This document shows, one piece after another, positions 51,957-60,464 of a stretch of DNA of 64,000 bases. Position 1 is the first letter of the stretch. Each line of letters begins with the position of its first letter. Below the pieces are notes generated by a model. It did no database searches and was not told where the DNA came from. It saw only the letters and a list, made by a program, of their open reading frames with translations. A program made the translations under genes and the position numbers. The DNA comes from Magnetococcales bacterium (GTDB lineage: Bacteria; Pseudomonadota; Magnetococcia; Magnetococcales; JADFXB01). The DNA lies in assembly GCA_015233935.1 (NCBI GenBank), contig JADFXB010000002.1, forward strand, positions 19,970 to 83,969, read 5' to 3'.

Positions 51957-53215
51957 ACGCCTCATTGCAACGTGGTTTGGATGCCTTTCGTCGCTGTCTG
52001 GACGCCCCCACCGCCAGCTTTTTCTCCTCCTGTGTCCACTGCGGACTGTGTGCGGAGGCCTGTCTCTTCTATACCGAAACCGGGGATCCCAATTATGCCC
52101 CCATAAACCGCCTGGCCCCCTTGCAACGTTTGTGGTTCCAGGAATACACCCTGTTGGGACGGTTTCTGTCTGCCCTGGGTTTGACCAAACCGGTCACCCA
52201 TGACGAATTGGCTCAGTGGAGTCCCCTGGTCTACGACAGTTGCACCCTGTGTGGACGTTGCGCCCTGGTTTGCCCCATGGGGATCGACCTGGTTTACATG
52301 ATCCGCCGGGAACGGGAGGGGTTGGCGGTGTCCGGCCATGCCCCGGCAGGTTTGGTGGGTGCCACCACCCGCAATGTGAACAAGGGCAGTGCCATGGGTG
52401 TTACCCTGGATACCTTGCGTGCCCAAATCCACCATCAAGAGGCGTTAACCGGCATTCCCGTTCCCATGGATGTGCAGGATGCCGATTATCTGGTACTGCT
52501 TTCCTCCATGGAAATTGTCCAATTTCCCGAATACATCGGCGCACTTTCCAAAATTTTCCAACGGGCTAAGGTCAAGTGGACTTTGTCCAGCCAGGCTTTT
52601 GAGGCCACCAACAGCGGCATTCAGATCGGTATCCCTGATATTGCCCGCCAAATTGTCATGCGCACGGTCACCGTGGCAGAAAAGCTGGGGGTCAAAGTGG
52701 TGATCTGCCCGGAATGCGGCCATGGTTTTCGTGCCCTGCGCTGGGAGGGAGAAGACCTGATAGGACGGCGTTACGGCTTCCGGGTGCAACATATTTTGGA
52801 AGTTCTGGACGAACTGCATCAGGAAGGCCGGTTGCCATTGCGCACCCAGGATCAGGATGCCCGCCCCCTCACTTACCATGATCCCTGCCAAATTGCCAGG
52901 CGGGGTGGGGTGGTGGAGCAACCACGCAACTTGTTGCGGAAAATCTCCAGTGATTACCGTGAAATGGCCGAGACCGGCACCATGAACTGGTGTTGTGGCG
53001 GCGGGGGTGGGGTGAGTGCTCTGGAGCAAACCGTGCCCCTGCGCCGCCAGGTCTTCCGCCGCAAAAAGGCGCAAATCGAATCCCTTGGCGTGCATACCCT
53101 GGTCACCGCCTGCGCCAACTGTCGCATGGTGATGGAGGAGGATCTGGAGGTCCATGGCATGGATGTAGAGGTCATCGGTCTGACAGAAATGGTGGCCGAC
53201 CATCTTGAAGAATAA
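51953..53215 (+). CDS. isp2: Isp2: HdrD/DsrK-like Fe-S protein of the hydrogenase
   Basis: 420 aa; ATG 51953 overlaps isp1. Two 4Fe-4S ferredoxin motifs (CVHCGLCAEACLF and CTLCGRCALVCPMG) are followed by two CCG-type cysteine motifs (HDPCQIARRGG...CCGGGGGVSA...CANCRMVMEED, and an earlier CPECGHG). This is the architecture of heterodisulfide reductase subunit D and DsrK. It faces the cytoplasm and may reduce a thiol/disulfide substrate or quinone with electrons from Isp1. No sulfide- or disulfide-metabolism genes lie nearby to fix the acceptor. Confidence 0.92.
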   Translation: MNASLQRGLDAFRRCLDAPTASFFSSCVHCGLCAEACLFYTETGDPNYAPINRLAPLQRLWFQEYTLLGRFLSALGLTKPVTHDELAQWSPLVYDSCTLCGRCALVCPMGIDLVYMIRREREGLAVSGHAPAGLVGATTRNVNKGSAMGVTLDTLRAQIHHQEALTGIPVPMDVQDADYLVLLSSMEIVQFPEYIGALSKIFQRAKVKWTLSSQAFEATNSGIQIGIPDIARQIVMRTVTVAEKLGVKVVICPECGHGFRALRWEGEDLIGRRYGFRVQHILEVLDELHQEGRLPLRTQDQDARPLTYHDPCQIARRGGVVEQPRNLLRKISSDYREMAETGTMNWCCGGGGGVSALEQTVPLRRQVFRRKKAQIESLGVHTLVTACANCRMVMEEDLEVHGMDVEVIGLTEMVADHLEE

Positions 53216-53241
53216 GGCTACCCCCAGCAGGGAGAACCACC

Positions 53242-54972
53242 ATGAGCCAACGTATTGTTGTGGATCCGGTCACCCGCATTGAGGGGCACTTACGCATCGA
53301 AGCCGAGATGGCGGGCAATACCATTCGTGAAGCCTATGCCTCCGGCACCATGGTACGGGGGATTGAATTGATCCTCAAAGGCCGGGATCCACGGGATGCC
53401 TGGGCCTTTACCCAACGTATTTGCGGGGTGTGCACCCTGGTGCATGCCATGGCTTCCATCCGGGCGGTGGAAGATGCCCTGGATTATCCCATTCCTCCCA
53501 ACGCCCAGTTGATTCGCAACCTGATGATTGCGGCCCAGTATGTGCACGATCATGTCATGCATTTTTACCATCTGCATGCCCTGGATTGGGTGGATGTGGT
53601 CTCCGCCTTGTCGGCAGATCCAGAAAAAACAGCCCAATTGGCTCGTTCGGTGGGAGGGTCGGCCAAGGTTTCCCCCGCCTATTTTACCGATGTGGCCAAA
53701 CGTTTGAAAACCTTCGTCTCCGGGGGGCAACTGGGCATCTTCCAGAATGGCTATTGGGGACATCCCGCCTATCGTCTGCCGCCGGAGGCCAATCTCATGG
53801 CGGTGGCCCACTATCTGGAAGCCCTGGTCTGGCAACGGGATGTGGTGCAAATCCACACCATCTTTGGCGGCAAAAATCCCCATCCCAACTTTGTGGTGGG
53901 TGGGGTTCCCTGTGCCATCGGTGTGGAATCCCATGGCCAGTCTGGCACAGCCGTGGATATGAATGCCTTGGCCCAGGTACGTTCCATCATCGCCACCATG
54001 CGGGAGTTTGTGGAAAATATCTATCTTCCCGACACCCTGGCCATCGCCGGATTTTACAAGGATTGGGCGGGTCATGGCGAAGGGGTGGGCAATTTTCTCT
54101 CCTATGGGGAGTTTCCAGGAATCGATGGCAAGGATTTATCTGGCTATGCCATTCCCGCTGGAGTCATTCTGGGGCGGGATCTTTCCCAAATCCATGGGGT
54201 CAACCTGCGGGATGAGAAGGAAATTCAAGAGTTTATTGCCCGCTCCTGGTATGACTATTCAAACGGCAAGAATCAGGGGCGACATCCCTTCCAAGGAGAA
54301 ACAACCTTCAACTATACCGGTCCCCAGCCCCCCTATGAACAGTTGACGGTGGAGCAAGCCTACTCCTGGCTCAAGGCCCCCCGTTGGCATGGCAAGGTCA
54401 TGGAGGTAGGACCATTGGCCAGGGTGCTGATGCTCTATGCCAATCATCATCCACGGGCTATGGATTTGGTACAAATGGTCTTGCAACGCCTTGACCTGCC
54501 GGTGACAGCTCTCTTTTCCACCCTGGGGCGCACCGCTGCCCGCACCCTGGAGACACTGCTTATTGTGGAACTCATGTCCGACTGGTTGGACCAACTGTTG
54601 GCCAACCTGAACAAGGGGGATTTTCGTACCTTCAATGAGGCCAAGTGGCAACCATCCCAATGGCCAACCGAGTGTCGAGGGGTGGGGGTGATGGAAGCTC
54701 CACGGGGAGGACTCGCCCATTGGCTGGTGATTCGGGAGGGGCGCATTGCCAACTATCAGGCGGTGGTGCCCAGCACCTGGAACGCCAGTCCCAGGGATCA
54801 CCAGGGGCAACCTGGACCCTATGAGGCGGCACTCAAGGGATTGACGGTGGAAAATGTCCAACAACCCATTGAAATTTTACGCACTCTGCACAGCTTTGAT
54901 CCCTGCATCGCCTGTGCCGTGCATGTCATGGACCCTAATTTGGGAGAAGTGCTGGAAGTGCGGGTGAGATAA
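53242..54972 (+). CDS. hynL: [NiFe]-hydrogenase large subunit
   Basis: A 576-aa catalytic subunit. The N-terminal nickel motif RICGVCTLVHA and C-terminal motif DPCIACAVHV supply the four Cys ligands of the NiFe(CN)2CO site. After the His of the C-terminal motif, about 15 residues (VMDPNLGEVLEV...) remain to be removed by the protease encoded at the start of the operon. Together with the Isp1/Isp2 pair this indicates an Isp-type group 1 (1e) H2-uptake enzyme. It is exported with HynS through Tat. No hyp genes are in the window. A strong hairpin follows the stop. Confidence 0.96.
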   Translation: MSQRIVVDPVTRIEGHLRIEAEMAGNTIREAYASGTMVRGIELILKGRDPRDAWAFTQRICGVCTLVHAMASIRAVEDALDYPIPPNAQLIRNLMIAAQYVHDHVMHFYHLHALDWVDVVSALSADPEKTAQLARSVGGSAKVSPAYFTDVAKRLKTFVSGGQLGIFQNGYWGHPAYRLPPEANLMAVAHYLEALVWQRDVVQIHTIFGGKNPHPNFVVGGVPCAIGVESHGQSGTAVDMNALAQVRSIIATMREFVENIYLPDTLAIAGFYKDWAGHGEGVGNFLSYGEFPGIDGKDLSGYAIPAGVILGRDLSQIHGVNLRDEKEIQEFIARSWYDYSNGKNQGRHPFQGETTFNYTGPQPPYEQLTVEQAYSWLKAPRWHGKVMEVGPLARVLMLYANHHPRAMDLVQMVLQRLDLPVTALFSTLGRTAARTLETLLIVELMSDWLDQLLANLNKGDFRTFNEAKWQPSQWPTECRGVGVMEAPRGGLAHWLVIREGRIANYQAVVPSTWNASPRDHQGQPGPYEAALKGLTVENVQQPIEILRTLHSFDPCIACAVHVMDPNLGEVLEVRVR

Positions 54973-54979
54973 ACATGTT

Positions 54980-55010
54980 AGCCGGACATGGGGAAATCCC
55001 GTGTCCGGCT
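54980..55010. terminator. Strong hairpin between hynL and the convergent small exported gene
   Basis: AGCCGGACA and TGTCCGGCT form a perfect 9-bp outer stem with GGG/CCC pairs inside (54980-55010). No T-tract follows on the plus strand, so it may terminate or protect mRNA ends. It is placed to serve both convergent genes. Confidence 0.6.
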
Positions 55011-55018
55011 GGGGAGGC

Positions 55019-55336
55019 TTACTGCGGATGGCGCATTTGACGGAATTGGCGATAAATCTGCTGGTTACGTTCACCAGAGGTGAGACCGTCCGTCTGCAAT
55101 ACTGCGGTCTCAAAGGGCCTCCATTGTTGGGAAGGAACACCCAGTTTCATCCGCATCTGCTCAAACGTTCCATTACGAGGACCAAGACTCGACCACGCCA
55201 TGGGTCCGCTGCCTCCCTGCCAGGCCATGGGCACATGACACAAGCTGCCACATTGACTGGAATCTACATTTGCCAAAGCACTGTTGTTGCCGAGGTATGC
55301 GATCAAGACAAATAGAACAATCGAAGAAATTTTCAT
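55019..55336 (-). CDS. Small exported protein with a CX3CH motif
   Basis: 105 aa from ATG 55336, with GGGAGGAAA upstream; the frame extends further but without a site. The first 22 residues (MKISSIVLFVLIAYLGNNSA) are a Sec signal peptide. The mature protein has CGSLCH followed by VPMAW and a second PMAW ten residues on. CX3CH is one residue longer than the usual heme c motif; heme, other metal or disulfide are all possible. It lies between the hydrogenase operon and a divergent sigma54 activator, so a role in the same pathway is a fair guess, not proven. Confidence 0.6.
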   Translation of the reverse strand: MKISSIVLFVLIAYLGNNSALANVDSSQCGSLCHVPMAWQGGSGPMAWSSLGPRNGTFEQMRMKLGVPSQQWRPFETAVLQTDGLTSGERNQQIYRQFRQMRHPQ

Positions 55337-55450
55337 GGTATTTCCTCCCCCTCTTTTATCCAGGCTCTGACAGCAACCATAAGCAGGGATCAGGCCAAAA
55401 TAAGGCAATAAAATAATCAATAGAAACATATGATTAATTTTGCAAGATTG

Positions 55451-55462
55451 GGTCAAGTGACC
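55451..55462. promoter_or_regulatory. Perfect 12-bp palindrome GGTCAAGTGACC-type site (inverted arms GGTCA/TGACC)
   Basis: GGTCA and TGACC arms separated by AG, in the divergent promoter region between the CX3CH gene and the sigma54 activator. It lies just left of the TGTCA half-site cluster and may be part of the same operator. Confidence 0.45.
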
Positions 55463-55466
55463 ATTT

Positions 55467-55502
55467 TGTCATGTCATAATTGACAGAATGACAGAAATGT
55501 CA
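55467..55502. promoter_or_regulatory. Cluster of five TGTCA/TGACA half-sites (candidate operator)
   Basis: TGTCA at 55467-55471 and 55472-55476, TGACA at 55481-55485 and 55489-55493, TGTCA at 55498-55502. The inner pair forms the dyad TGTCATAATTGACA, and TGTCAT (55467) pairs with ATGACA (55488). They lie in the divergent promoter region 22-57 bp upstream of the activator's start codon. Confidence 0.55.
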
Positions 55503-55523
55503 CCTTCGCAAAGGAGAAGGCCG

Positions 55524-56561
55524 ATGAACATTCAGGAGCCAGCCAACTTGCCCCATGAGCACGATCAAACCCAGACGCCCCATGGAGGTCATCGAGTGCT
55601 GGTGGGAAGTGGCCCTGCCTTTCTCAACTTGTTGCATTTGATCCACTGTGCCGCCCGTCAAAGTTTCCCCATTTTGTTATTGGGGGAGTCGGGAACCGGC
55701 AAGGAGCTGGTGGCACAGGCCATTCATGAAATCAGCGATCATGGTAGTGGACCCTTTGTGCCGGTTGAGTGTTCCTGTTTGGTGGCCGATTTATTGGAAA
55801 GTGAATTGTTTGGCCACAAGCGGGGTGCTTTTACCGGTGCGGTGAACGACAAAAAGGGACTCTTGGAAGCCGCCCAGGGAGGAACCCTGTTTCTGGATGA
55901 AATTGGCGAAACACCTCTTGCCATGCAGGTCAAACTTTTGCGCATGCTGGAGGAGCAAACCTTCCGCCAGGTGGGGGATATTCGTTTGCGGAGGGTGGAT
56001 TGTCGCATTATTTGTGCGACCAACCGGGATCTGCAAGCCGGGGTGGCAGCGGGGAGTTTTCGCCAAGATCTCTATTATCGCATCACTGCCTTTCCCATTA
56101 CCTTGCCGCCTTTGCGCAGGCGACGGGAGGATATTCCCATTATTGTTGAATCCTTGCTGGAACGGATAACAGGCGGGGCATTCTATCGGGTGTCAGCGGA
56201 GGCCATGGGGCAATTGATGGCCTATGCCTTTCCCGGTAATATCCGGGAGTTGCAAAATCTTTTGGAACGAGCCTGTGCCTTGTCCACGGAAAATGTCCTG
56301 TTGCCTGAACACTTTCCCAATCTGGTGGCAGATCTGCCAACGGAAAGGGATAATAACCACTCTGTTTTTCACCCCTGCCAAGCCCTGCAAGAGGGTGTCC
56401 TGATACCTTTGGCAGAGTTGGAAAAAAGGTATTTGTGTTATGCCCTGGAAACCCACCAGGGATCACGGGAGGCATTGGCTCAACGTCTTGGTCTGGGGGT
56501 GCGCACCCTGTTTCGCAAATTGAAGGAGTTGGGCGTCGCCCCCTCGAATCATCCGAACTGA
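55524..56561 (+). CDS. Sigma54-dependent transcriptional activator without a receiver domain
   Basis: 345 aa from ATG 55524 (AAGGAG upstream); the longer frame from 55488 would begin inside the half-site cluster. A short N-terminal region of about 25 residues lacks any sensor domain. The AAA+ domain (about 30-260) has LGESGTGKELVAQAI (Walker A), GAFTGAVND, GGTLFLDEIGETP and the arginine finger. The C-terminal Fis-type helix-turn-helix is QGSREALAQRLGLGVRTLFRKL. It should drive a sigma54 promoter and needs a separate signal protein. Neighbouring hydrogenase or fatty-acid genes are possible targets, but I found no convincing -24/-12 box next to them. Confidence 0.87.
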   Translation: MNIQEPANLPHEHDQTQTPHGGHRVLVGSGPAFLNLLHLIHCAARQSFPILLLGESGTGKELVAQAIHEISDHGSGPFVPVECSCLVADLLESELFGHKRGAFTGAVNDKKGLLEAAQGGTLFLDEIGETPLAMQVKLLRMLEEQTFRQVGDIRLRRVDCRIICATNRDLQAGVAAGSFRQDLYYRITAFPITLPPLRRRREDIPIIVESLLERITGGAFYRVSAEAMGQLMAYAFPGNIRELQNLLERACALSTENVLLPEHFPNLVADLPTERDNNHSVFHPCQALQEGVLIPLAELEKRYLCYALETHQGSREALAQRLGLGVRTLFRKLKELGVAPSNHPN

Positions 56562-56564
56562 CCA

Positions 56565-58373
56565 TCATACCCCATGCCCGGCATACATTTCCTCCACCTC
56601 CCTGGCGAAACGTTCCAAAATTTGTCTGCGTTTGGGTTTCAGGGTGGGGGTGATGAGACCGTTTTCCACGGTCCAGGGTTCCAGTTGTACATGCAAGCGG
56701 CGGATTTGGGCAAAGCCGGGGAAGGTGGATAACATGGCGGAAACCCGCTCCAGCATTTCCTGCTCCAGACGGGCATCTTTGAGGGAGGCGGGATTTTCCG
56801 GGTCCAATCCCCGCTCACGGGCCATCTTGGCCCAACGCACCGGATTCAGCACCGCCAACATGGCCAGGAAAGGCTGATTTTCCCCCACCAATACTGCCTG
56901 GGGAAACAGGGGATCCTGGGTGATGGCCGTCTCCAAATCCGAGGGGGATACCTTGCGCCCGTTGGCCATGACAATGATCTCCTTCAAACGACCGGTGATG
57001 GTCAACACCCCCTCTTGCAACCTGGCCAAATCCCCGGTGCGCAACCACCCCTCCTCATTCATCACCTGGGCCGTGGCCTGGGGATTGTGCCAATAACCCA
57101 TCATCACCTGGGGACCGCGCACCAGCAATTCACCGTTTTCATCCACCCGTGCCTCTGTGTCCGGCAACAGCATGCCCACGCTTTCCGGGTCGTTCTTCTC
57201 CAGGGTGTTGACACTCAATACCGGGCTTGTTTCGGTCATGCCATAGCCCTGCAACAAGGGGACATCCAAGGATAAAAACAATCTGGCCACCTTGTAAGGC
57301 AAACGGGCACCCCCCGAAACCGCCACCCGCAACCGTCCCCCCAACTTTTCCCGTATCATCCGGGCTACCAGGCGATCCAACAACGGCCACAAAAGCAGGG
57401 AGGGATGCCATTCTGCCTTGCCCTGCTTCAACAAAAATCGCCGCCAACCCACCTGCACCGTCCATTGAAACAGCCGTTTTTTCCAAACCGGGGCCTCCTC
57501 CAGTCGCCCCAAAATTTCCTGATAAACCCGTTCATAAATACGGGGAACTGAAATCAGGATGGATGGAGAGAGGGTGATCAAATCCTCTTTCAAGGCCAGA
57601 ATGGAACGGGCAAAGGCGGTGGTACTGCCTGCCATCATGGCCAGATAATAACCCGCCGTCCGTTCCAGGGCGTGGGAAAGGGGCAGGAAGGAGAGAAATA
57701 AATCCATGGGGGTGGCCGCCACCCGCAGCAAAGAGGCGTGGGCATCGGCCAACAAGTTTCTGTGGGAGAGCATCACCCCCTTGGGGGCACCGGTGGTTCC
57801 CGAAGTGTAAATAATGGTGGCCAGAGTATCAGGATGGATCCCCTCCACACACAAAGGACGCCCCTGCCAGGGGGGCAACCAACGATCCACCCGGCTGACA
57901 GTGGCATCTTCCGTCACCCCCTCACCCGCCAATACCAGAATGCGTCGCAGAGCAGGCAAGCGATTGCGAACCGGGGCCATTTGCTCCAACACCTTGCCAT
58001 CGGGCAACACCAAGAGGCAGGCCCCCGAATCGGCCAGGATATGGGCAATATTTTCTGCCCGGTCATTGAGATACAAGGGCACCAACACCAGACCGGAGGC
58101 CATGGCCGCTTGATCGAAGGCAACCCAGGTAAGGCTGTTGGGCAGCATGATGGCCACCCGTTCCCCCGGCAATATTCCTTCCAAGGCCAATCCCTGTTGC
58201 CAGCGAGAGGCCAAATCTGCCGTCTCCAGCCAGGAAACCTGCCTCCATCCCTGGTGATCATGCATCAGGTAGGCAGGGGCCATGGCTGAGCGGCGTACCC
58301 GTTCAAGAAACAACTCCGGCAGCGTGCGTGCCAAACGGGGATGAATGATATCCGGTAAAGTTGGGTGCTTCAT
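56565..58373 (-). CDS. fadD: Long-chain fatty acyl-CoA synthetase
   Basis: 602 aa from ATG 58373, preceded by GGAGG; the longer frame (to 58430) lacks a site. The AMP-binding motif IIYTSGTTGAPKGVMLSHRN, the A5-like YGMTETSPVL and the A8-region LRTGDLARLQEGVLTI-type sequence show an acyl-adenylate-forming ligase. It activates fatty acids with CoA at the membrane. Its start lies inside the fadB 3' end (71-bp overlap). A degraded copy of its C-terminal coding region is found at 49217-49445. Confidence 0.93.
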   Translation of the reverse strand: MKHPTLPDIIHPRLARTLPELFLERVRRSAMAPAYLMHDHQGWRQVSWLETADLASRWQQGLALEGILPGERVAIMLPNSLTWVAFDQAAMASGLVLVPLYLNDRAENIAHILADSGACLLVLPDGKVLEQMAPVRNRLPALRRILVLAGEGVTEDATVSRVDRWLPPWQGRPLCVEGIHPDTLATIIYTSGTTGAPKGVMLSHRNLLADAHASLLRVAATPMDLFLSFLPLSHALERTAGYYLAMMAGSTTAFARSILALKEDLITLSPSILISVPRIYERVYQEILGRLEEAPVWKKRLFQWTVQVGWRRFLLKQGKAEWHPSLLLWPLLDRLVARMIREKLGGRLRVAVSGGARLPYKVARLFLSLDVPLLQGYGMTETSPVLSVNTLEKNDPESVGMLLPDTEARVDENGELLVRGPQVMMGYWHNPQATAQVMNEEGWLRTGDLARLQEGVLTITGRLKEIIVMANGRKVSPSDLETAITQDPLFPQAVLVGENQPFLAMLAVLNPVRWAKMARERGLDPENPASLKDARLEQEMLERVSAMLSTFPGFAQIRRLHVQLEPWTVENGLITPTLKPKRRQILERFAREVEEMYAGHGV

Positions 58374-60444
58374 GACGCACCTCCATGTTAGGCAGCAGTC
58401 GCAGCAAAGAGGTATCCCGCCAACCTGCATCCGGCAAAAAGCGGGAGCCGTGGCGAGAGGCCAGCTCTTCCAATAGTTTAATCACCGTGGTGGTGCCCAT
58501 GGTGGCAGCAAAGCGGCAGGGACCGCCCCGGAAGGGTGCGAAGCCGGTGCCAAACACCATTCCCGCATCCAGCAGGTCACCATCGGCCACCACCCCTTCC
58601 CGCAAGGTGGCCATGGCCTCATTCAGCATGGGCAAAATCAAGCGTTTACCCATTTCTTCCAGATCACCATGACCACCCCGCCCTGAGGGATGTTTGCCTT
58701 TTTCATGGTATTCATAAAATCCACCCCCACTCTTGCGTCCCAGCCGTCCGGTGGAAACCATCTCCTGTAACAGGGCAGGAGTGGAACGATCCCGTCGTTC
58801 CGGCATGTTATGGGCCACCGACAGGCAGATATCCAATCCCACCGCATCCGCCAATTCCAGCGGTCCCATGGGCATGCCAAAGGCTTTGGCTGCCTGGTCT
58901 ACCATTTCCACGGCAACCCCTTCCTGAGCCAACAGGATGGCTTCCAGCAGGTAGGGCATCAGCAGACGGTTGACCAGAAAACCGGGTGCGCTCTTTACCG
59001 GCAGGGGTAAACGGTCGATGTGATGACAAAAGGCGGCCATGCGCTCCACCAGGCCATCCGGGGTTTGGCGTCCGGCCACCACTTCCACCAGGGGCATGCG
59101 GGAGACCGGGTTGAAAAAGTGCAGTCCCACCAACCTCTCCCCCCGCACCAGGGATTGGGCCAATACTTCCAGGGGAATGCTGGACGTATTGGTGGCCAGG
59201 ATGGCATCGGGTTTCATGTGAGGTTCCAGCCGTTGATAAACCTCCTGTTTGATGGCGGGATTTTCCGATACCGCCTCGATGACCAAATCTGCCTTGGCCA
59301 CTCCCACCCCGGCCAGATCGGGAATCAGCCGATCCATGGCCTGCCGCACCAAATGATCCCGTTTCAAGACACTCTTGAACAACTCGCCCGCCCGTTTGAT
59401 GGTTGCCCCGATGCCTTCCGGGCGTGGATCGTGCAGGGTGACGGTGAACCCTTTCAGGGCACACCAGGCGGCAATATCCCCACCCATCACCCCAGCCCCC
59501 ACCACATGGATACCCTGGGGACGGCAGCTTGCCCCCTTGCCCAAGGTGTTCAAACGCTCCCGCAAGAAGAACACCCGCACCAAATTTTGTGCCGTCTCAC
59601 TCACCAGCAAACGGGCGATGGAATCGGCCTCCGCTGCCAGTCGTGCCTGGGGATGGTCGCCACCATGACGACGGAAGAGATCCACCAGGGCATGGGGGGC
59701 TGGATAGTGATCCTTGCGTGCCACCTTGGCCGTCTGATGGCTCACCACCAAGGCGGTTGCCAGGCGCAACGGTTGCACCGCAGGCAGGCGGTTCCACCAG
59801 GGGGCCAGGCGGGGAGGGGGTGGGTTGGCCAGGAGTTGCCTGGCCGCCTCTTCCAATTGACGCAAAGGAACCGCCCGATCCACCAATCCCATGCGCAAGG
59901 CATCCTTGCCACCCACGGTACGTCCCGTGAGCATCAGGTTGAGAGCCTGCACCTCGCCCACCAGGGCAGGCAGTCGCACCGTACCCCCAAAACCGGGATG
60001 GAGGCCCAATTTAACCTCCGGCAGACCCAACCGGGTAGACGGTTCATTGCTGGCCACCCGATAACGACAGGCCATGGCCAATTCCAAGCCACCCCCCAGG
60101 CAAAAACCATGGATAAGGGCCACAGTGGGATAGGGCAGCTCTGCCAATTTGTCCATCACCGCCTGACCACGGCGAATCAGGGGCAAGGCGGTTTCATATT
60201 GGGATAACTGTTTGAACTCGTTGATATCAGCCCCGGCAATAAAACCTTTGGCTTTGCCAGACTTGACCAGCAAAGCCTTGGGAGGGGTGATTTCCAGCAA
60301 GGTCAACAGCCTTTCCAACTCCTGAATCACCTGGCTGGAGAGCACATTGGCCCCCCCTTGCGGGTTATCCAGAATGACATGGGCCACATTGTCCTGATCG
60401 CGGACCAGGGACCAGTGGGAAAAGGATGTGCCCAGGTTTTCCAT
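58303..60444 (-). CDS. fadB: Fatty-acid oxidation multifunctional enzyme: enoyl-CoA hydratase / 3-hydroxyacyl-CoA dehydrogenase
   Basis: 713 aa from ATG 60444 with AAGGAG upstream. The N-terminal crotonase domain (about 1-190) has KGFIAGADINEF and IHGFCLGGGLELAMACRYR, the oxyanion-hole and catalytic region, followed by LGLPEVKLGLHPGFGGTVRL. The central Rossmann part (about 315-500) has HVVGAGVMGGDIAAWCALKG (NAD) and the HCDH motif VGLHFFNPVSRMPLVEVV; the C-terminal domains finish the protein. It catalyses hydration and dehydrogenation of beta-oxidation. It follows fadA by 20 bp and overlaps fadD by 71 bp. A fragment of it lies in the remnant at 49443-49575. Confidence 0.94.
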   Translation of the reverse strand: MENLGTSFSHWSLVRDQDNVAHVILDNPQGGANVLSSQVIQELERLLTLLEITPPKALLVKSGKAKGFIAGADINEFKQLSQYETALPLIRRGQAVMDKLAELPYPTVALIHGFCLGGGLELAMACRYRVASNEPSTRLGLPEVKLGLHPGFGGTVRLPALVGEVQALNLMLTGRTVGGKDALRMGLVDRAVPLRQLEEAARQLLANPPPPRLAPWWNRLPAVQPLRLATALVVSHQTAKVARKDHYPAPHALVDLFRRHGGDHPQARLAAEADSIARLLVSETAQNLVRVFFLRERLNTLGKGASCRPQGIHVVGAGVMGGDIAAWCALKGFTVTLHDPRPEGIGATIKRAGELFKSVLKRDHLVRQAMDRLIPDLAGVGVAKADLVIEAVSENPAIKQEVYQRLEPHMKPDAILATNTSSIPLEVLAQSLVRGERLVGLHFFNPVSRMPLVEVVAGRQTPDGLVERMAAFCHHIDRLPLPVKSAPGFLVNRLLMPYLLEAILLAQEGVAVEMVDQAAKAFGMPMGPLELADAVGLDICLSVAHNMPERRDRSTPALLQEMVSTGRLGRKSGGGFYEYHEKGKHPSGRGGHGDLEEMGKRLILPMLNEAMATLREGVVADGDLLDAGMVFGTGFAPFRGGPCRFAATMGTTTVIKLLEELASRHGSRFLPDAGWRDTSLLRLLPNMEVRHEAPNFTGYHSSPFGTHAAGVVS

Positions 60445-60464
60445 GGTTGTTCTCCTTCGGTCTG

